A DNA stretch of 64,000 nucleotides. Origin: Filosporella fistucella (taxonomy: Eukaryota > Ascomycota > Leotiomycetes > Helotiales). Made by a program: the position numbers and the translations under genes. The notes beneath the pieces are model-generated. The model saw nothing but the letters and a program-made list of their open reading frames with translations. It was not told the DNA's origin and searched no databases. Shown one piece after another: positions 23,410-36,265 of this stretch (its first letter is position 1; each line of letters begins with the position of its first letter). The DNA is taken from the NCBI GenBank assembly GCA_030077755.1, contig JAQJZZ010000011.1, positions 3,286,001 through 3,350,000 of the forward strand, read 5' to 3'.

Positions 23410-26400
23410 ATTATTAAATTTATGATTTTTAATATTATTAATAAGCTTTTTAAATGAATTAAAATTTCTTTTTAAGGAAGAACCGGATATAATATAGGAT
23501 TAAATTACTTAGATAATAGCTATAATATTTATAAGGGTAATGCCTACCATACCCCTTTTATATAATCCTAAGGCTTTATACTTTAAAGGGTATAATATTA
23601 TAGAATTCCTAAAGAGGTTTAAAGATTAGGCTAAAGATATTAAATAAGATAAAAAAAGAAAGATTAAACGGCTATTAAGATATTATGCCATGGCTATAGG
23701 CTAATATATTAAAACGTTATAGGAATGGGTTAATTAAAACTAGAGTGCATTAATTAAAGCACTTATAATAAAATATAAGGATTATAACGCTATTTAGCAA
23801 ATAAATTCTCGCGCTTTCCTAAAGGCTTTAAAGGATAAAAAGCGCAGTAATAAGGCTAAGACGCGTGCCTATATTTAATAATTCACGGCTATATTATTTA
23901 TATTAAAAAAGAAGGGTTAAATCAAGGATTATATAAGGGGAATATAGTTTTTAAATGGTTTTCCTTAAGAAATTTGGAATAAGGTTATTTAAAAAAATAA
24001 AATTAATATTAAGCTTCCCTTTATAATAATATATATTAATATAATTAAGACTATTATTGAGATTTTAATAAATAATAAGACGGTTTAAGAATTTGATTCC
24101 AATGCTTAAGGGCGCGAGAATTTAAGTTAATTGATGGATTAATTCGGAAATACGGCTTAAATATTAAGGGAAAAGTAATTTATGATTCCTATTATAGACC
24201 CGCGAGCTTAAGCAATCTCCAAAAAAATAATTAAGGATCTAATTAAGGCTTTTCAATCTCTAGCTATATTTGCTAAAGCGATTATAAATATAGGGATAGG
24301 AGGCTAACGGGTTCGGTTTACCCCGCCTAGCGGGGAAAATCATAGTGCCTATCTAATTAATATTATAGGCAAAGTTAATACTTTGGCTCCGCCTTAAGGA
24401 CCAATATCTAATATAGGTGCCTTTATTAAAAAAGCGTATTATCCTCAAATAACGCGCTATTATTATTACTTAAAAGAGGGTTATTTTAAATAATAATATC
24501 CCGATTTTAGGATTAATTATAAATGAGGCCTTATCCATAAAACCGCTAAAGGAAGAATGCTTTTAAGGAAATCAGGTAAAAGAAAAAGGTCCGCTTATAT
24601 TCCTAAAGGGGAAAAAGGAAAGAATATTATTTATTATTTTTAAAAATAAGCATTACCTTAGCTTACGCTAATCCGGCATATAAATATGGGTGGAATATTT
24701 AGCACTATTATTTAAATAAATAAATTAAATAATAAAAAGATTAGGGAAATTATTAATTTAAGGATCTTTATTATAGCTACCGTGCTTTAAGGAGGGAAAA
24801 GGGCCGCGGAAGAGGAAAGATAGGAGAATCTAAGGCGCGTATTAAAGGAAAGGATTAATAGGGAAAGAAAAATGGCTATTTTAAAGATCTTTAGGGCCGG
24901 GAATTAAAGGAAGGCAACCGCGGAAGATAAGGTAATTAAAAGTGGCGAAGTAAAGGAAATAAATATTAATAAAGAGTAAATTAAAGCTTTAAAGAAAATG
25001 GGACTAAGAGTAGCTCAAAGAATTAAGCGGTATCTAAATATATTAAAGCGCTTTATTAATCCTTTAAAACTTATAAATAAGATTTTAGATAATAAGCTTA
25101 AAGGGATTATTAAAAAGGAGGTTCTAGCCTATTTAAATATGCTATAAAAGATATTATTTAAGAATATAGCTATTATTATGCTAACGTATATAAAGGGAAA
25201 AGCGGAGGATAATAAGGTTTAAGTGAATTTAGCGGTAATAAAGGAGACTAAACCACCTTTTATTATATTTTAGTCCAAAGCTCCGGGTAAAGATTAAAGG
25301 GATTAAGAGGCTAGCGCTACTTAATTATAGGGCCGAAGCGGATATTATAAATATTAAGCTAATTAAGCAGGCTAGCTTAGGAATTAAACCTAACCCTCAA
25401 TTTAGGATAATTAATTATAATGGTAAAAAGAAAAGGTTTATTAGGATTTATAAAAACGTTATTATTAAAATTAGGAGCATAAAAGTAATAATAAATTTCT
25501 TTATTATAAATAACCTATAAAATGAGATTATATTAAGGTAGCTATTTATTATTACTAGCCTACTTTCCTTTTTATATAGGGACGGCTTTTAATTTATAAC
25601 GGTTATTAATAATAAGAGGACGAAGCAAGCTATAGCTTGCGTTACTAATATAGCTAATTCCCGTTAAGGGAAAGCTGCTATTTAGGGAAACTTATAGCCA
25701 GGTTAAAGGCGGTGCAGCTGCCCGGTAAGCCTAGCACTAAGGTTAATAAGGAAGGGATATTAGCTTTAAATTTCACCTTACCCGGCGGATTAAATAATAA
25801 TATTCGGGAATAAAAAGGAATAAAAGTTTTTTTTATAAATATAAAAGATATTAGGGGCGATATTACTTATTTAAGAGCAATTAATTTTATATCTTTACTT
25901 TAAGCAAAGCATTTCTTTCTTATTATTAGCATTTTTAATGCATATAAAAATAAGGCTAATAAAGTTATGCCTATAAAAAAAGGTGTTTTTAATAGGTTAA
26001 TGCCCGGTAAAAACCCAAATTAAAAATAAAAGAAGCTAGAAATAAAATAAGTAAAAGGGCTAGTAAAGCTAAGGAATAAATGGGATATATGATTAATCCC
26101 TAAGTTTTTAAATATAAAAAGGGGAAATAGGTTAATAAAAGAGAAAATTAAGAAGTTAATTATAAGAGACGGGCTATAAGAAAGAAAAAGGGAGATATTG
26201 CTAAAACTATTATTTAAAAGGGAAAAGGCTATTATATTTGAGTTTTTAGAGTACGGACGGATTAATAAGGATATCATTCCGTTATAAGAGATATAAACGG
26301 TATTATATAAAGCCTAGCAAAGCCCCGGATTTGCTATGCCGCGACATTTAGCAAGGGAAATTAATGAAATAATTAATAAGCGACTCAAGGCCGGTATATT

Positions 26401-29400
26401 AGAATTTTGCTATAGACCTTATTGGAACCAGTGGTTTACTATAAAGAAAAAGAATAAAAAGCATAAATTAATTAATACGGCTATAAAATATAATGCTATT
26501 ATTATTCGGGACGCTAATTTACCGCCGGATATAAATAAAATCTTAAAAGAATTTGTTAAATACTAAATTATATTATTTATTAATTTTTACTTTAAATATA
26601 ATTAGATTTCTTTATACCCGAATAATAGGGATATAACTGCGTTTATAATATCTCGAGGGCTAATTAAATATATAACTTTGGTATAAGGTGTTATGAATTC
26701 CATTACTCAATTTATAAGGGCAAGAAAGGCAATCTTAAAAGATTATATTCCTAAATATTATAAAATCTTTATAGATAATATTCCCATTCTCGGTCCACGT
26801 ATAAGGTATAATGAGGAGGAAGCTATTCCTAAGATTTAAAAGTTTATTTTAAAATACTTAATTAATTTAAACCAAGTTTTGGCAAATATTAAGAGGATAA
26901 GAGCTATAATTGGGCCAAAATCATAATTCGGAATAAATGGGATCAAGCTAGTCGGATATATATATTATATATAAGGACGCTCGCTAAATAGTAAAAAGGT
27001 ACTAAAAATTATTAATTAGAAAAAGTGCTCTTTAATAATAGAGGTTTGGGCGTTTATTAGGGTTTATATCTATTATTGGATATAGATTAAGAATTTTGCA
27101 ATTATAGCGGTATTGCTCTATTAACTACTTTATAAGGGGGTAAAATTTAAATAAATAAACGAGCATAATCTTATTATAGATTTATTAAAACTAGCTCTAA
27201 CTTTGGCACCGGCACTTATGCGATTGAATATATCCTTAAGCGCTAGCTTAATTATTTTGGTAATAAATACTAGTCTTTACGGGTAAGGAATAGTTTTAAT
27301 ATAGCTGGATATTAATAAGAAAAGGCACCCGGTCTGGTATAATAGCGGATAATAGTTATAGGCCGAGCAAAATTATAACGCGATAAAAAGAAAATATAAA
27401 GGGATTTTAAAGGCTCTTAAAAAGATCCGAAAATATCTTTATAAGGTGCACTTCCTATTAAAAACTAATATAGCTATCCTAGTAACTTAATTAAATTCTA
27501 TTATATCCGATTTATCAGGAGCATTAGTGACTCATTAAATAATATAAATCCGGCTATTTAATTTTAAGGTTAAGCATATGCCTAAGAAAAAATATACCGC
27601 TATAAATAGGCTATCTCGGCGACTAGTAATAAAAGAGGAATTAAGACTAAAAGCTTAAGAGGAAGATATTAATAATTTTATTAATGCTCACATAAATTCT
27701 TATTATATTATCCTATACCGTGAGGTTAAAATTAGACCTACTTAAGCATTTTTATTAAAAGGGGACTAAAGTCTCGACTTAAGGCTAATAGCTAAATTTT
27801 TAATAATATTTAAGAGGCCTTTATAAGTTGCAAAATCCGATTTTAGATAATTTAAAACACGAGCGCTTAATTATAAGGTTAAGAGAAGGGTGCTATTCCA
27901 AAGGGCGAATAAGGGTCTGCTAAAAAAAAGAGTAATTAACTTAGAAGCTAAAAGAGAAGCAATTCTTTAAGCACTCTATAATAAAACCGGGTATAAAGAA
28001 AGAGAAAGCACTTATTAAAAGGTAGCTAAGAAATATTTTTAGGACTCTTATTATAAAGATATAAAGGCGTTTATCTTAGGTTATAATAGGTGCTAATTAT
28101 AAAATAATATTTAATAAGAGGAATCTTTATATTTAATTTGGTCTAGTGCCTTTTGATTAAAAGTAGGTTTAAATATTATTTATATGCCGGAATATAGAGG
28201 AAAGAAATACTTGGTCCTAGCACGATATAATCTCTTAAGCTAGGTTAAAGGACGTGTATTAAGTATAGCAACCTTGGAATTAATAGCTAATTTTATATAA
28301 GAAGATATGATTTGCCAATATAGGGTATTTAAGAAGCTAAGTATTAATAAGGGACTAGAAAATAAAGGCCTAATTAAGAAATTAATATATAAGTATAATA
28401 TTTAACGCGTTATTATCTTTGCTTATTATGCTATTATAAATGAAATAATAAAAAGAGGATATAAGCCAATTATTAAAGCCTTAGCCAAAATGACGGATAG
28501 AGGAAAGGAAAAGTGAGTGGATAATTTATATGTTATGCTATTAGCGGATAAAGCGATGATAAAGATAATAATTAGGTTCTCGCCCTTTTACTTAAACTAT
28601 AGATTAAAAGCGGTATTGCCTATAAAAACACGGATCCCCACATAGAGAATTTTAAATTAGAAAAGTATTTAAAGCATAATAAAGCTATTAGCAATTAGGG
28701 CTAAGCAAATTTAGCTAAGGGATAAGGATTTAAAAGAAGCTGCGGCAAAATAGAAAAGAATGCGCATTGCTAATAAGGACCAATTTAATGGATTTAAATA
28801 AATTCAAATCCAGGAAATAAAAAGGGGAGACATTATTTTGCTATATAATATGTTATAAAAGATAAATATATCCTTGAGATTAAAGCTTAAATATAAGTAG
28901 CTAGGTCCGTTTAAGATTAGTAAAATGGTTACCAATAAAGGAATATATTTTTTAAAAGAAATAAATGGGATAAGGTTATATAGGATATATGCTAATAATA
29001 AAATAAAAGTCTTTAAGCAAAGGCAAGGTATTTAAGACCCCATAATAGTTAAAGACGAAGCAAAAGCAAGTAGCGGAAATAATAATAATAAAGAAATAGA
29101 GTAGGAAAGGGGAAATGATAAAGAAATTATAAAAATTCCACTAGAGGAATAAAGGGAGCTAAATCTATTAATTAAAGGAATGGAGAGAAGGGAGGCAGAA
29201 ATGAGAAGATAAGAAGCTTATCGAGTAGCGATATTAGCTAAGTGGAATTTTAGGGTTATCTTAAATAATAATAATTAATATATAATAGGTGGATTTAGTA
29301 ATAAGAAATTTTATCCCGCCCGGCGGAATAAATTATAATACGCCTAAAAATAGCTTACGCAAAAGTTTTATTTATAAAAAAAGGGAGGGGAGAAAATTAA

Positions 29401-29793
29401 TATTTAATTTTATTTCATTTCTCTATTTTATTATATTTACTATTTATCCTGCTTAGGTATTTATTTTATTTACGCTTTTTTTTATCTGGCTCTCAAGAAA
29501 GCGTACCACTTTAAAAGGAAAAGACTCATATTTAAGACTCGCTTGCCTCTTTATTATTCTTAAATTCACTATTAGCCTCCTCATTTAGGTTATAGGCGGC
29601 TAAGGATACGCGATTGGCGAGACTTTTCTTAATTGCGATTTATTTAAATAATTTAAATAAAATAAGGGCAGGTTTTTTAGCTTTCTTTAGGGTTAATTTA
29701 GGCTCAATTTTAGGGTATAGAAATAGTAAAGTTTTCTTAGATTTAATTCGTTTAGCAAGAGCGGTAGGAGGAGAATTAGTAGGAGGAGAGCTA

Positions 29794-30147
29794 TATAACG
29801 GTTGCTATATAGGCCAATGCTCATATAATAATTCTAGGTAAGGGATAGGTATATTATAAAGACGTTTTAATTACAATATTACTAAGTATAAAGAATATTA
29901 TTTAAAGTTAAGCACAAAGCTCCTATTTAATAGCAAAAGTGCTAGTCTTATATAAAACCTTTATTCTTAATTAAATCCCAGGATCCCCTAGGGCTAGATC
30001 CGTGGATCCCCCTTTATTATCTCGCTTATAAGGATCCAGGGATCCATTATGTGACCTTTCCCTGTGACTTTCCCCACGCGGTTCTTAAAATTATTAAAAA
30101 TGGCATATTCTTGGTTTTATTCTCGTGATAAGCCCATGACCATAATA
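29794..30147 (-). repeat. 3' LTR of element B
   Basis: 354 bp, collinear with the copy at 35912. It ends ccataata on the plus strand where the other copy has ccgtaaca, i.e. it is more heavily mutated. Confidence 0.9.
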
Positions 30148-30679
30148 TTATCCCCCTTTTAGGTCTAACGTGGTCCCCTATGCTTATATTATAATTAAAA
30201 TCCCGATGGCTGCCAATAGCCATCCTTTTTAAATATTATGTCTTTTTAATAAAATAATAACGCTTTAAATAAGGCTTAAAAGAAAAAGAAAGAGCGTATT
30301 GCCCTTGCCTTACGCATTAAAAAATCTGCTCGCCTAATTACTCCTTATTCATATTGCCATAGCCTTATGCAGCATTATTTCCTAGACCTCTCCATTTCCT
30401 AACATTACTCCAAATGCATATATATAAAGCAAAAGCGTTATTGCAATAATGGTAATTATTATAAGGTTAAGTCCAGTCTTATTTATCGTTTTATATATAA
30501 TAAAACGGTTCCCCGGAAACCCCTTCCTACTCTTCCCCTAAAACCTATATAGGTTCCGGAGTCCTTAAGGCTATCCCCTAATAACTAGTTTCCCGCCTTT
30601 GGGCTCGAGGCTCCCACCTCTATTCCCTTTAATGCTATGGCTTTGCCTAATCTTTTTAATAAGGCCTTTTAGGTAAATT

Positions 30680-33600
30680 TAAACTTTATTAATAAAATTT
30701 ATTAAGGAGTTTAGGATAGCGAAGGTTTAATTTAAGTTCCTATATATTTTCTAAATGTGGATAATCTTTCCATTTAATTAAATACTTAATTATTTTATTA
30801 ATTATCTTATAGTCTAAGATTTCCTTTATTTTATATTTGGCGAATAGGTTAATTGATTTAATCTTAATATTAAGAGTAAGTAATATTCTTGGTGGTGCTA
30901 ATTTAAGGAGGGAAATATAAAATACCGGGTATATCTTTATACTCTTAAGTAGCTAAAATTAGTAATTTACTAATTCTTTAACTTTAATAATTTTAAATAA
31001 TCCCAATTTTTTATGGTCTAATTTATTGCTTAATCGCTTTATTTAAATATTATAATGAATTAAGTAAACTTTATCCCCCTTTTTAAGCGTAAGTTCTATA
31101 TTACGTCCTTTATTATAATAAGACGCTAATCTTTTCACAAAGAATCATATATCTTTTATGAGTTCCTAATATAGCGATTTTAATTGGTTTACCTATATAA
31201 TAGCTTCTTTAGCCATAACTGAAATTGGCTTGGGTATTTTATAAGCTATTAAGTTATAGCCATAATTGGCATAAAATAGTGAGACCTAAGTCATTTCCGT
31301 GCTTGCACTATTATATGCGAATTATGCGGTGGAAAGCATTTTTACCCAATTATCTTATTAATAATTCACGTAATACCATAAATATGTTTCTATGGTTTAA
31401 TTTAGGCGTTTCATTTAACCGTCCGTTTATAGGTAAAATAACGTTAATAATTTATGCTTTATCCCGAGCAATGCGATGAGTATTATTTAAAATTTCGAAA
31501 TAAAGAGCTTATTTTAATTTAAAATAATTTCTTTTAATATCCCATAATTAATAATAATAACTTTTATAAATATATAAGCCAAATCCTCGGCCATACTTAC
31601 TTTTAAATATAATATTATATATGTATATTTAATAAGTCTATTTATAATAATAAAAATAAAGTCATATACCTTATTTATAATTAGTTCTTTAAAAGAAAGA
31701 AGCTTAACCACGAAGTCTTAAGTAATAGACTTCCATAATTATAAAGGCGTTTCCGGTAATTTTAGCATACCCTTTAAAGCTTATTAGGAAGACTTATTCC
31801 AAATATAAGTATTATATATAATAATGATTTCTTTAACCATTTTCCTTATCCCTAAAAAGTAGTAATTCATAGATATTCTCTCTATTATTTTAAAGGTGCC
31901 CTAATATTTATAAGCCAATAGGCTATGGTATTTAATAACGAATTCCTTTTTAAGTGCCGGTAATATAAATACTTAATTATTATATAATAGGATCCTATCC
32001 TTAAGCGTGAATTATCCTTATATAATCGCAATATCCCATTTGCCTTTATCCCTTTAATAATTATTTCATAGGCGCTCGTCCTAAGGACTTATGCTTAATT
32101 TGGCGAGTGCCGCTAATTCCATTTTATTATATATTAAGGATTCTCCTTTTTCCTTAAATATCACGTATAAAATATATGTTTTATTTTTGAGATATTCCGG
32201 TTTTCGGCTAAGGGCGTTTGCCCTAGCGTTTTCCGTTCCTTTTATATAAGAAATGCGTAAATCAATAATAGCCAGAGTCTCTACCCATTATACTTATTAT
32301 CTATTTAGCTCCTTTATTATAATAAAGTAAACCAAGTTCTTATAATCCATTAATACTTAAATTAGGTTAGGTGCACCTTTTAAGTATATTCTCCATTTCT
32401 TATAAGCATTTATGATTGCCAAAAGTTCCTTATTATAAATCTCATAATTTAGTTCTATTATTAATAATTTGCGGGAATGGTAAGCAACTAATTGCTATTT
32501 CCTTTACTCATTAGGCTAGCTAAATATAGCTCTAATAGCATAATTGGAAGAGTCCGTTTTAACCCTAATTAGTAATTAAGGGTTAAAGGTAATTAAGACC
32601 AAGGCCTTTATAAATATTTTTTTAAGCTTTATAAAGCTCTTATTAGCTTTATTGCTCTATTTAAAGGTCAGGTCCTTCTTAATTAACTCGGTTAATAGCG
32701 CTATTATATCCGAATATCCTTTAATAAATCTCTTATAATAATTGATGAATCTTAAAAAGGATTATACGTCTTTTATATAGGCTAGCTCCTTTTAGTCAAG
32801 GACCATTTATACCTTGGCTAAGTCCATTTTAAGTCCATTAATGCTAATAATAAACCCAAGAAAAGTTACCTCCATTTTATAAAAAAAACACTTTTTTAGC
32901 TTAAGTCTAAAATCGATTAACTTAAGTGCTATTAGTATTACTTAAATATCCTTAACGTATTATTAGGCATTTTTAAAATATATTAATATATTATCCAGGT
33001 ATATTATATAATATATGTCTAATAAGTGCGAGAGGATATTATTTATAATCCTTTATATAGTGGCTAGGGCATTAGTTAACTTAAAGGGCATAACCTAATA
33101 CTTATATAATCCCTATAGCATCCGGAATGCTATTTTCCACTCATTTCCTTTCTTAATCCTAATAAGGTTAAAGGCTCCCTTTAGGTCAAATTGGGTAAAT
33201 ATTCTTGCCCCTTATAAGCGATTCCTTAGGTTATCCGCCAGTAGTAATAGGAAATGGTCTTTAACTGTGATTTTATTTAATCCCCTATAATTTATATATA
33301 ATCTTAAATCCCTTCCTTTCTTAGGTATAAATAATGTTAGGCTTGCTATTAGCGACTTAAATAGTTATATAAACCCTTTCTTTAGATTTTTATTAATATA
33401 TTTCTTAAGCGTCTTTTAGTTTTCTTAAGAAAGCCTATATATGGTTTTAAATAATAGTGTCTTTCCTTTTATAATCTCGATCCTATAATCCTATAGTTTG
33501 TGTATTAGCAATGCTTTTAGGCCTATTTCATCCTAAAATAGCTTGCTAAACTCTTTATATTCCTTGGATATTTTATCTAATAGTAAATCTTAAGATAGGT

Positions 33601-35794
33601 ATTTTGGTTCCTTTATAGAAGTAGCGCATGCTTCTTGCTAGCTGAGTTTTAAGTTCTTATATCTAACCTATAGCGTCTTATTATATAAGTAATTCTCAAG
33701 AATAATTATCCTTGCTTTTTAATTAATAATGGGTCTATGCTATTTTAGCCATAGTATCCCGAGGATAATTTAATATTATCTTATCCTTATAATATCAAAT
33801 TATATTTCTTCCTTATATCCTTCCTTTATTCTTATATGGGTTAATATTATTTGCATATTAACTAACCCTCCTCGGTTATTAATTAATAATTTATTAACTA
33901 TTAATAGTGCATATAGGTCTTTAGCAACCTTAATTAATATATTAATAAGTAATACGGTTTCCGGTAATATAAAGTTTCTTATTACTCCGCAATTTATTAT
34001 TGCTTTAATTAGCTCTTTATATCCCCTTAAATACACGTTTATATATAGCTATTTTTTGCTTGATCTTCCCGTGGCGCATATCTCGCCTTTAATAATCCTT
34101 AACTTCTAGCTAGGGTCTTTTAATACCTTTTAGCTTTTATTTGCTTCGCGGATTTCGGTACTTATATATTGGGTCTCGACGTCCATTTATATTCGGGTAT
34201 TTGGGTTTAAGTATGTGACCTAATATATTATTCTTAAATAAAGTATTAGTCCTATGAATTCCTCCACGATTCCTTTGTTATATAACGTTCTTATAGCATT
34301 ATTTTGCCAAAAACGGTTTTTTGCGTCTTATTTACGCAAGGTCCAATACTCGTAAAGTTGCGGGGCCAAGGATTTTAATTCCACGAGGCGAATTTAATAA
34401 ATATTATATGCTTGGTTTTATGCTTTATATTCATAAAAGCTCTATTAAAGTATTCCCTTTTCATTAACCTCCATTAGCCTCTAAAATATGCCCTAGGCCG
34501 GTCCTCTTAACTCAATCTTAAATAATTCTTTAAATATAACCATTTTATTATTTTTAATTCTTATTAATTGCTATTCTCGGCTCTAATAGGTTAGAGTATC
34601 CTCTCTTTAGATTACCTCTTATAATTTTCCTATTTAGGGGTCCTCTTAATAAACCTTCTTATAAAGTTAATACTTGGTAATATATTAATCTTTAAAGTTT
34701 ATGCGTCAAGTCCCTTTATTAAATGCTTTACGTTTAATTCCTTATTCTTTATTTTAGGCATTAGGCTTTAATTAAGTATTAATCTTGGCTTTCTTTAACT
34801 ATTCCTCTATTATTTAATAAATATTAGGCTAACGTTTAATCACGTAAGCTTCCTTTAATTTTATAGGTACCGGAGTTCTCATAGCTCGGGGCGTTCCCTT
34901 TTCCGTGGCATTTAAGGTTTTCCTTCCTTTTTAATTCCCTTTCTTTTCTCCTTTATATGCCAACGCGACGTGACTAAGGAGTCTATAATTAAAATAGAGT
35001 CCTTTTTCTCATTATAACTTTATAACTTTTAATAATAACTTGGATTTCCCTTAATTTCCTTAGGAAGTAGCATCCAATTCCATTGGGTCTAATTAATGGT
35101 TTTCTTACGCTTTCCTTCTTTATTTGCCTAAATTGGCCTAATAACTCCCTTTATTATGTCCCTAAAACCGCTACTCTTAATAAAACTCATATATATAATT
35201 ATTAATTTATATGATATATTTAATTAACGATATTATATCCTAAGGTGGTTTTTTTATATAAGCGAATTCCATATTAACATGTGATTTTAGTCCTCGCTTA
35301 TAATAGCTTATTAGCGCTCTCGTATTTTATTTAATTTAATTGGCATATTTTTAAAAGTCCGTGGAGTAATTAATAATATTCCTAGTTTATTTTAATGCAT
35401 ATAGGTAGGTTTCCGCTATTTTAATTTTATTAATATCTCCGAATATTCTTTTAATCTCTCTCTTAAATTCTCCCCACGTCCTAAACATGTTTTACGTAAT
35501 TATTATAGCTTTATAGGTATTTAAATATTTAAAGTAGTCTATTAAAAAGGGCTAAACCCATTTTATGGCTTTTCCTCAAAGATAGGAAAATGTTTATAAA
35601 GCGTAGCTTTTATCCGTAAGGAACTTATTATTATTAAAGTGAATATAGAGCTTCACTTATAATAGGAAGACCTCTAATTCTTTTCGGTTCTTTATAAAGG
35701 TATTTAATAACTTGACCCTAAGTGTTTCTTTTAATTACGCATTAAACTCAATAATGCTTAGGCTGCTATTCCTTATAAGGACATTATTATCCAT
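30680..35794 (-). pseudogene. gag-pol of element B, inactivated
   Basis: Minus-strand ATG at 35794 starts gag (MDNNVLIRNSS-type start). A CCHC-region block near 34880-35000 matches that of E. The RT motif is YLDN at 33001-32990. RNase H and integrase follow downwards to about 31100, and chromodomain-like sequence lies around 30860-30730. Collinear with the coding region of element A. Many RIP-type stops. Confidence 0.85.
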
Positions 35795-35911
35795 TTTCTC
35801 TCTTAATAAGGGTATTCCTATAATATTACTCTTAGGATTAAGTATATTTGCTAGCGCTTTGCCGGATATGCTATTTAAGTGAATCGGTATCCCTTAAAAA
35901 GGTGCTTAAAG

Positions 35912-36265
35912 TATAACGGTTGCTATATGGGCCAATGCTCATATAATGATTTTAGGTAAGGGATAGGTATATTATAAAGACGTTTTAATTATAATATTAT
36001 TAAGTATAAAGAATATTATTTAAAGTTGAGCACGAAGCTCCTATTTAATAGTAAAAGTGCTAGTCTTATATAAAACCTTTATTCTTAATTGGATCCTAGG
36101 ATCCCCTAGGGCTGGATCCATAAATCCCCCTTTATTATCTCGCTTATAGGGATTCAGAGATCCATCACGTGACCTTTCCCCGTGACTTTCCCTACGCGGT
36201 TCTTAGAATTACTAAGAATGGCGTATTCTTGGTTCTGCTCTCGTGATGAGCCCGTGACCGTAACA
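35912..36265 (-). repeat. 5' LTR of element B
   Basis: 354 bp. Its outer end taaca is the TGTTA start on the minus strand, and the AGCTA duplication follows at 36266-36270. Confidence 0.9.

Larger units (their letters stand above)
17491..29350 (+). pseudogene. gag-pol of element F (Ty3/gypsy type), interrupted by copia C
   Basis: ATG 17491 opens a frame that reaches the copia insertion at 17707. If the copia and one ATTAT copy are removed, the same frame continues at 23415 into gag (YNPKALYFKGYNIIEFLKRF, about 23570). A CCHC-type knuckle with GLIHKTAKGRMLL lies near 24450-24570. RT starts around 26200 (PRHLAREINEIINKRLKAGI, 26339 on), with the catalytic motif read as FIDN at 26768-26779. RNase H is near 27250-27560. 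A chromovirus-like/Tf1-like integrase follows (about 27960-29030; GPFKISKMV end block). Stops are frequent and RIP-like. The gag and pol type resembles elements common in basidiomycetes and many ascomycetes. Confidence 0.8.
29794..36265 (-). mobile_element. Ty3/gypsy chromovirus 'B', full length
   Basis: 6.47 kb, minus strand. LTRs 29794-30147 and 35912-36265, both 354 bp, with perfect TSD AGCTA at 29789-29793 and 36266-36270. On the minus strand the LTR begins TGTTACGGTCACGGG and ends CCGTTATA. A polypurine tract (minus-strand AAAAGGGGGATAA, plus 30148-30160) adjoins the 3' LTR. The 5' LTR retains CpA/TpG sites and GGATCC/CACGTGA blocks better than element A does, so B may be the younger insertion. 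Confidence 0.93.

Noticed and set aside
26020..26277. 85-codon minus-strand hydrophobic frame in element F
   Set aside because: Antisense shadow within a RIPed pol region; composition effect of AT-rich DNA.
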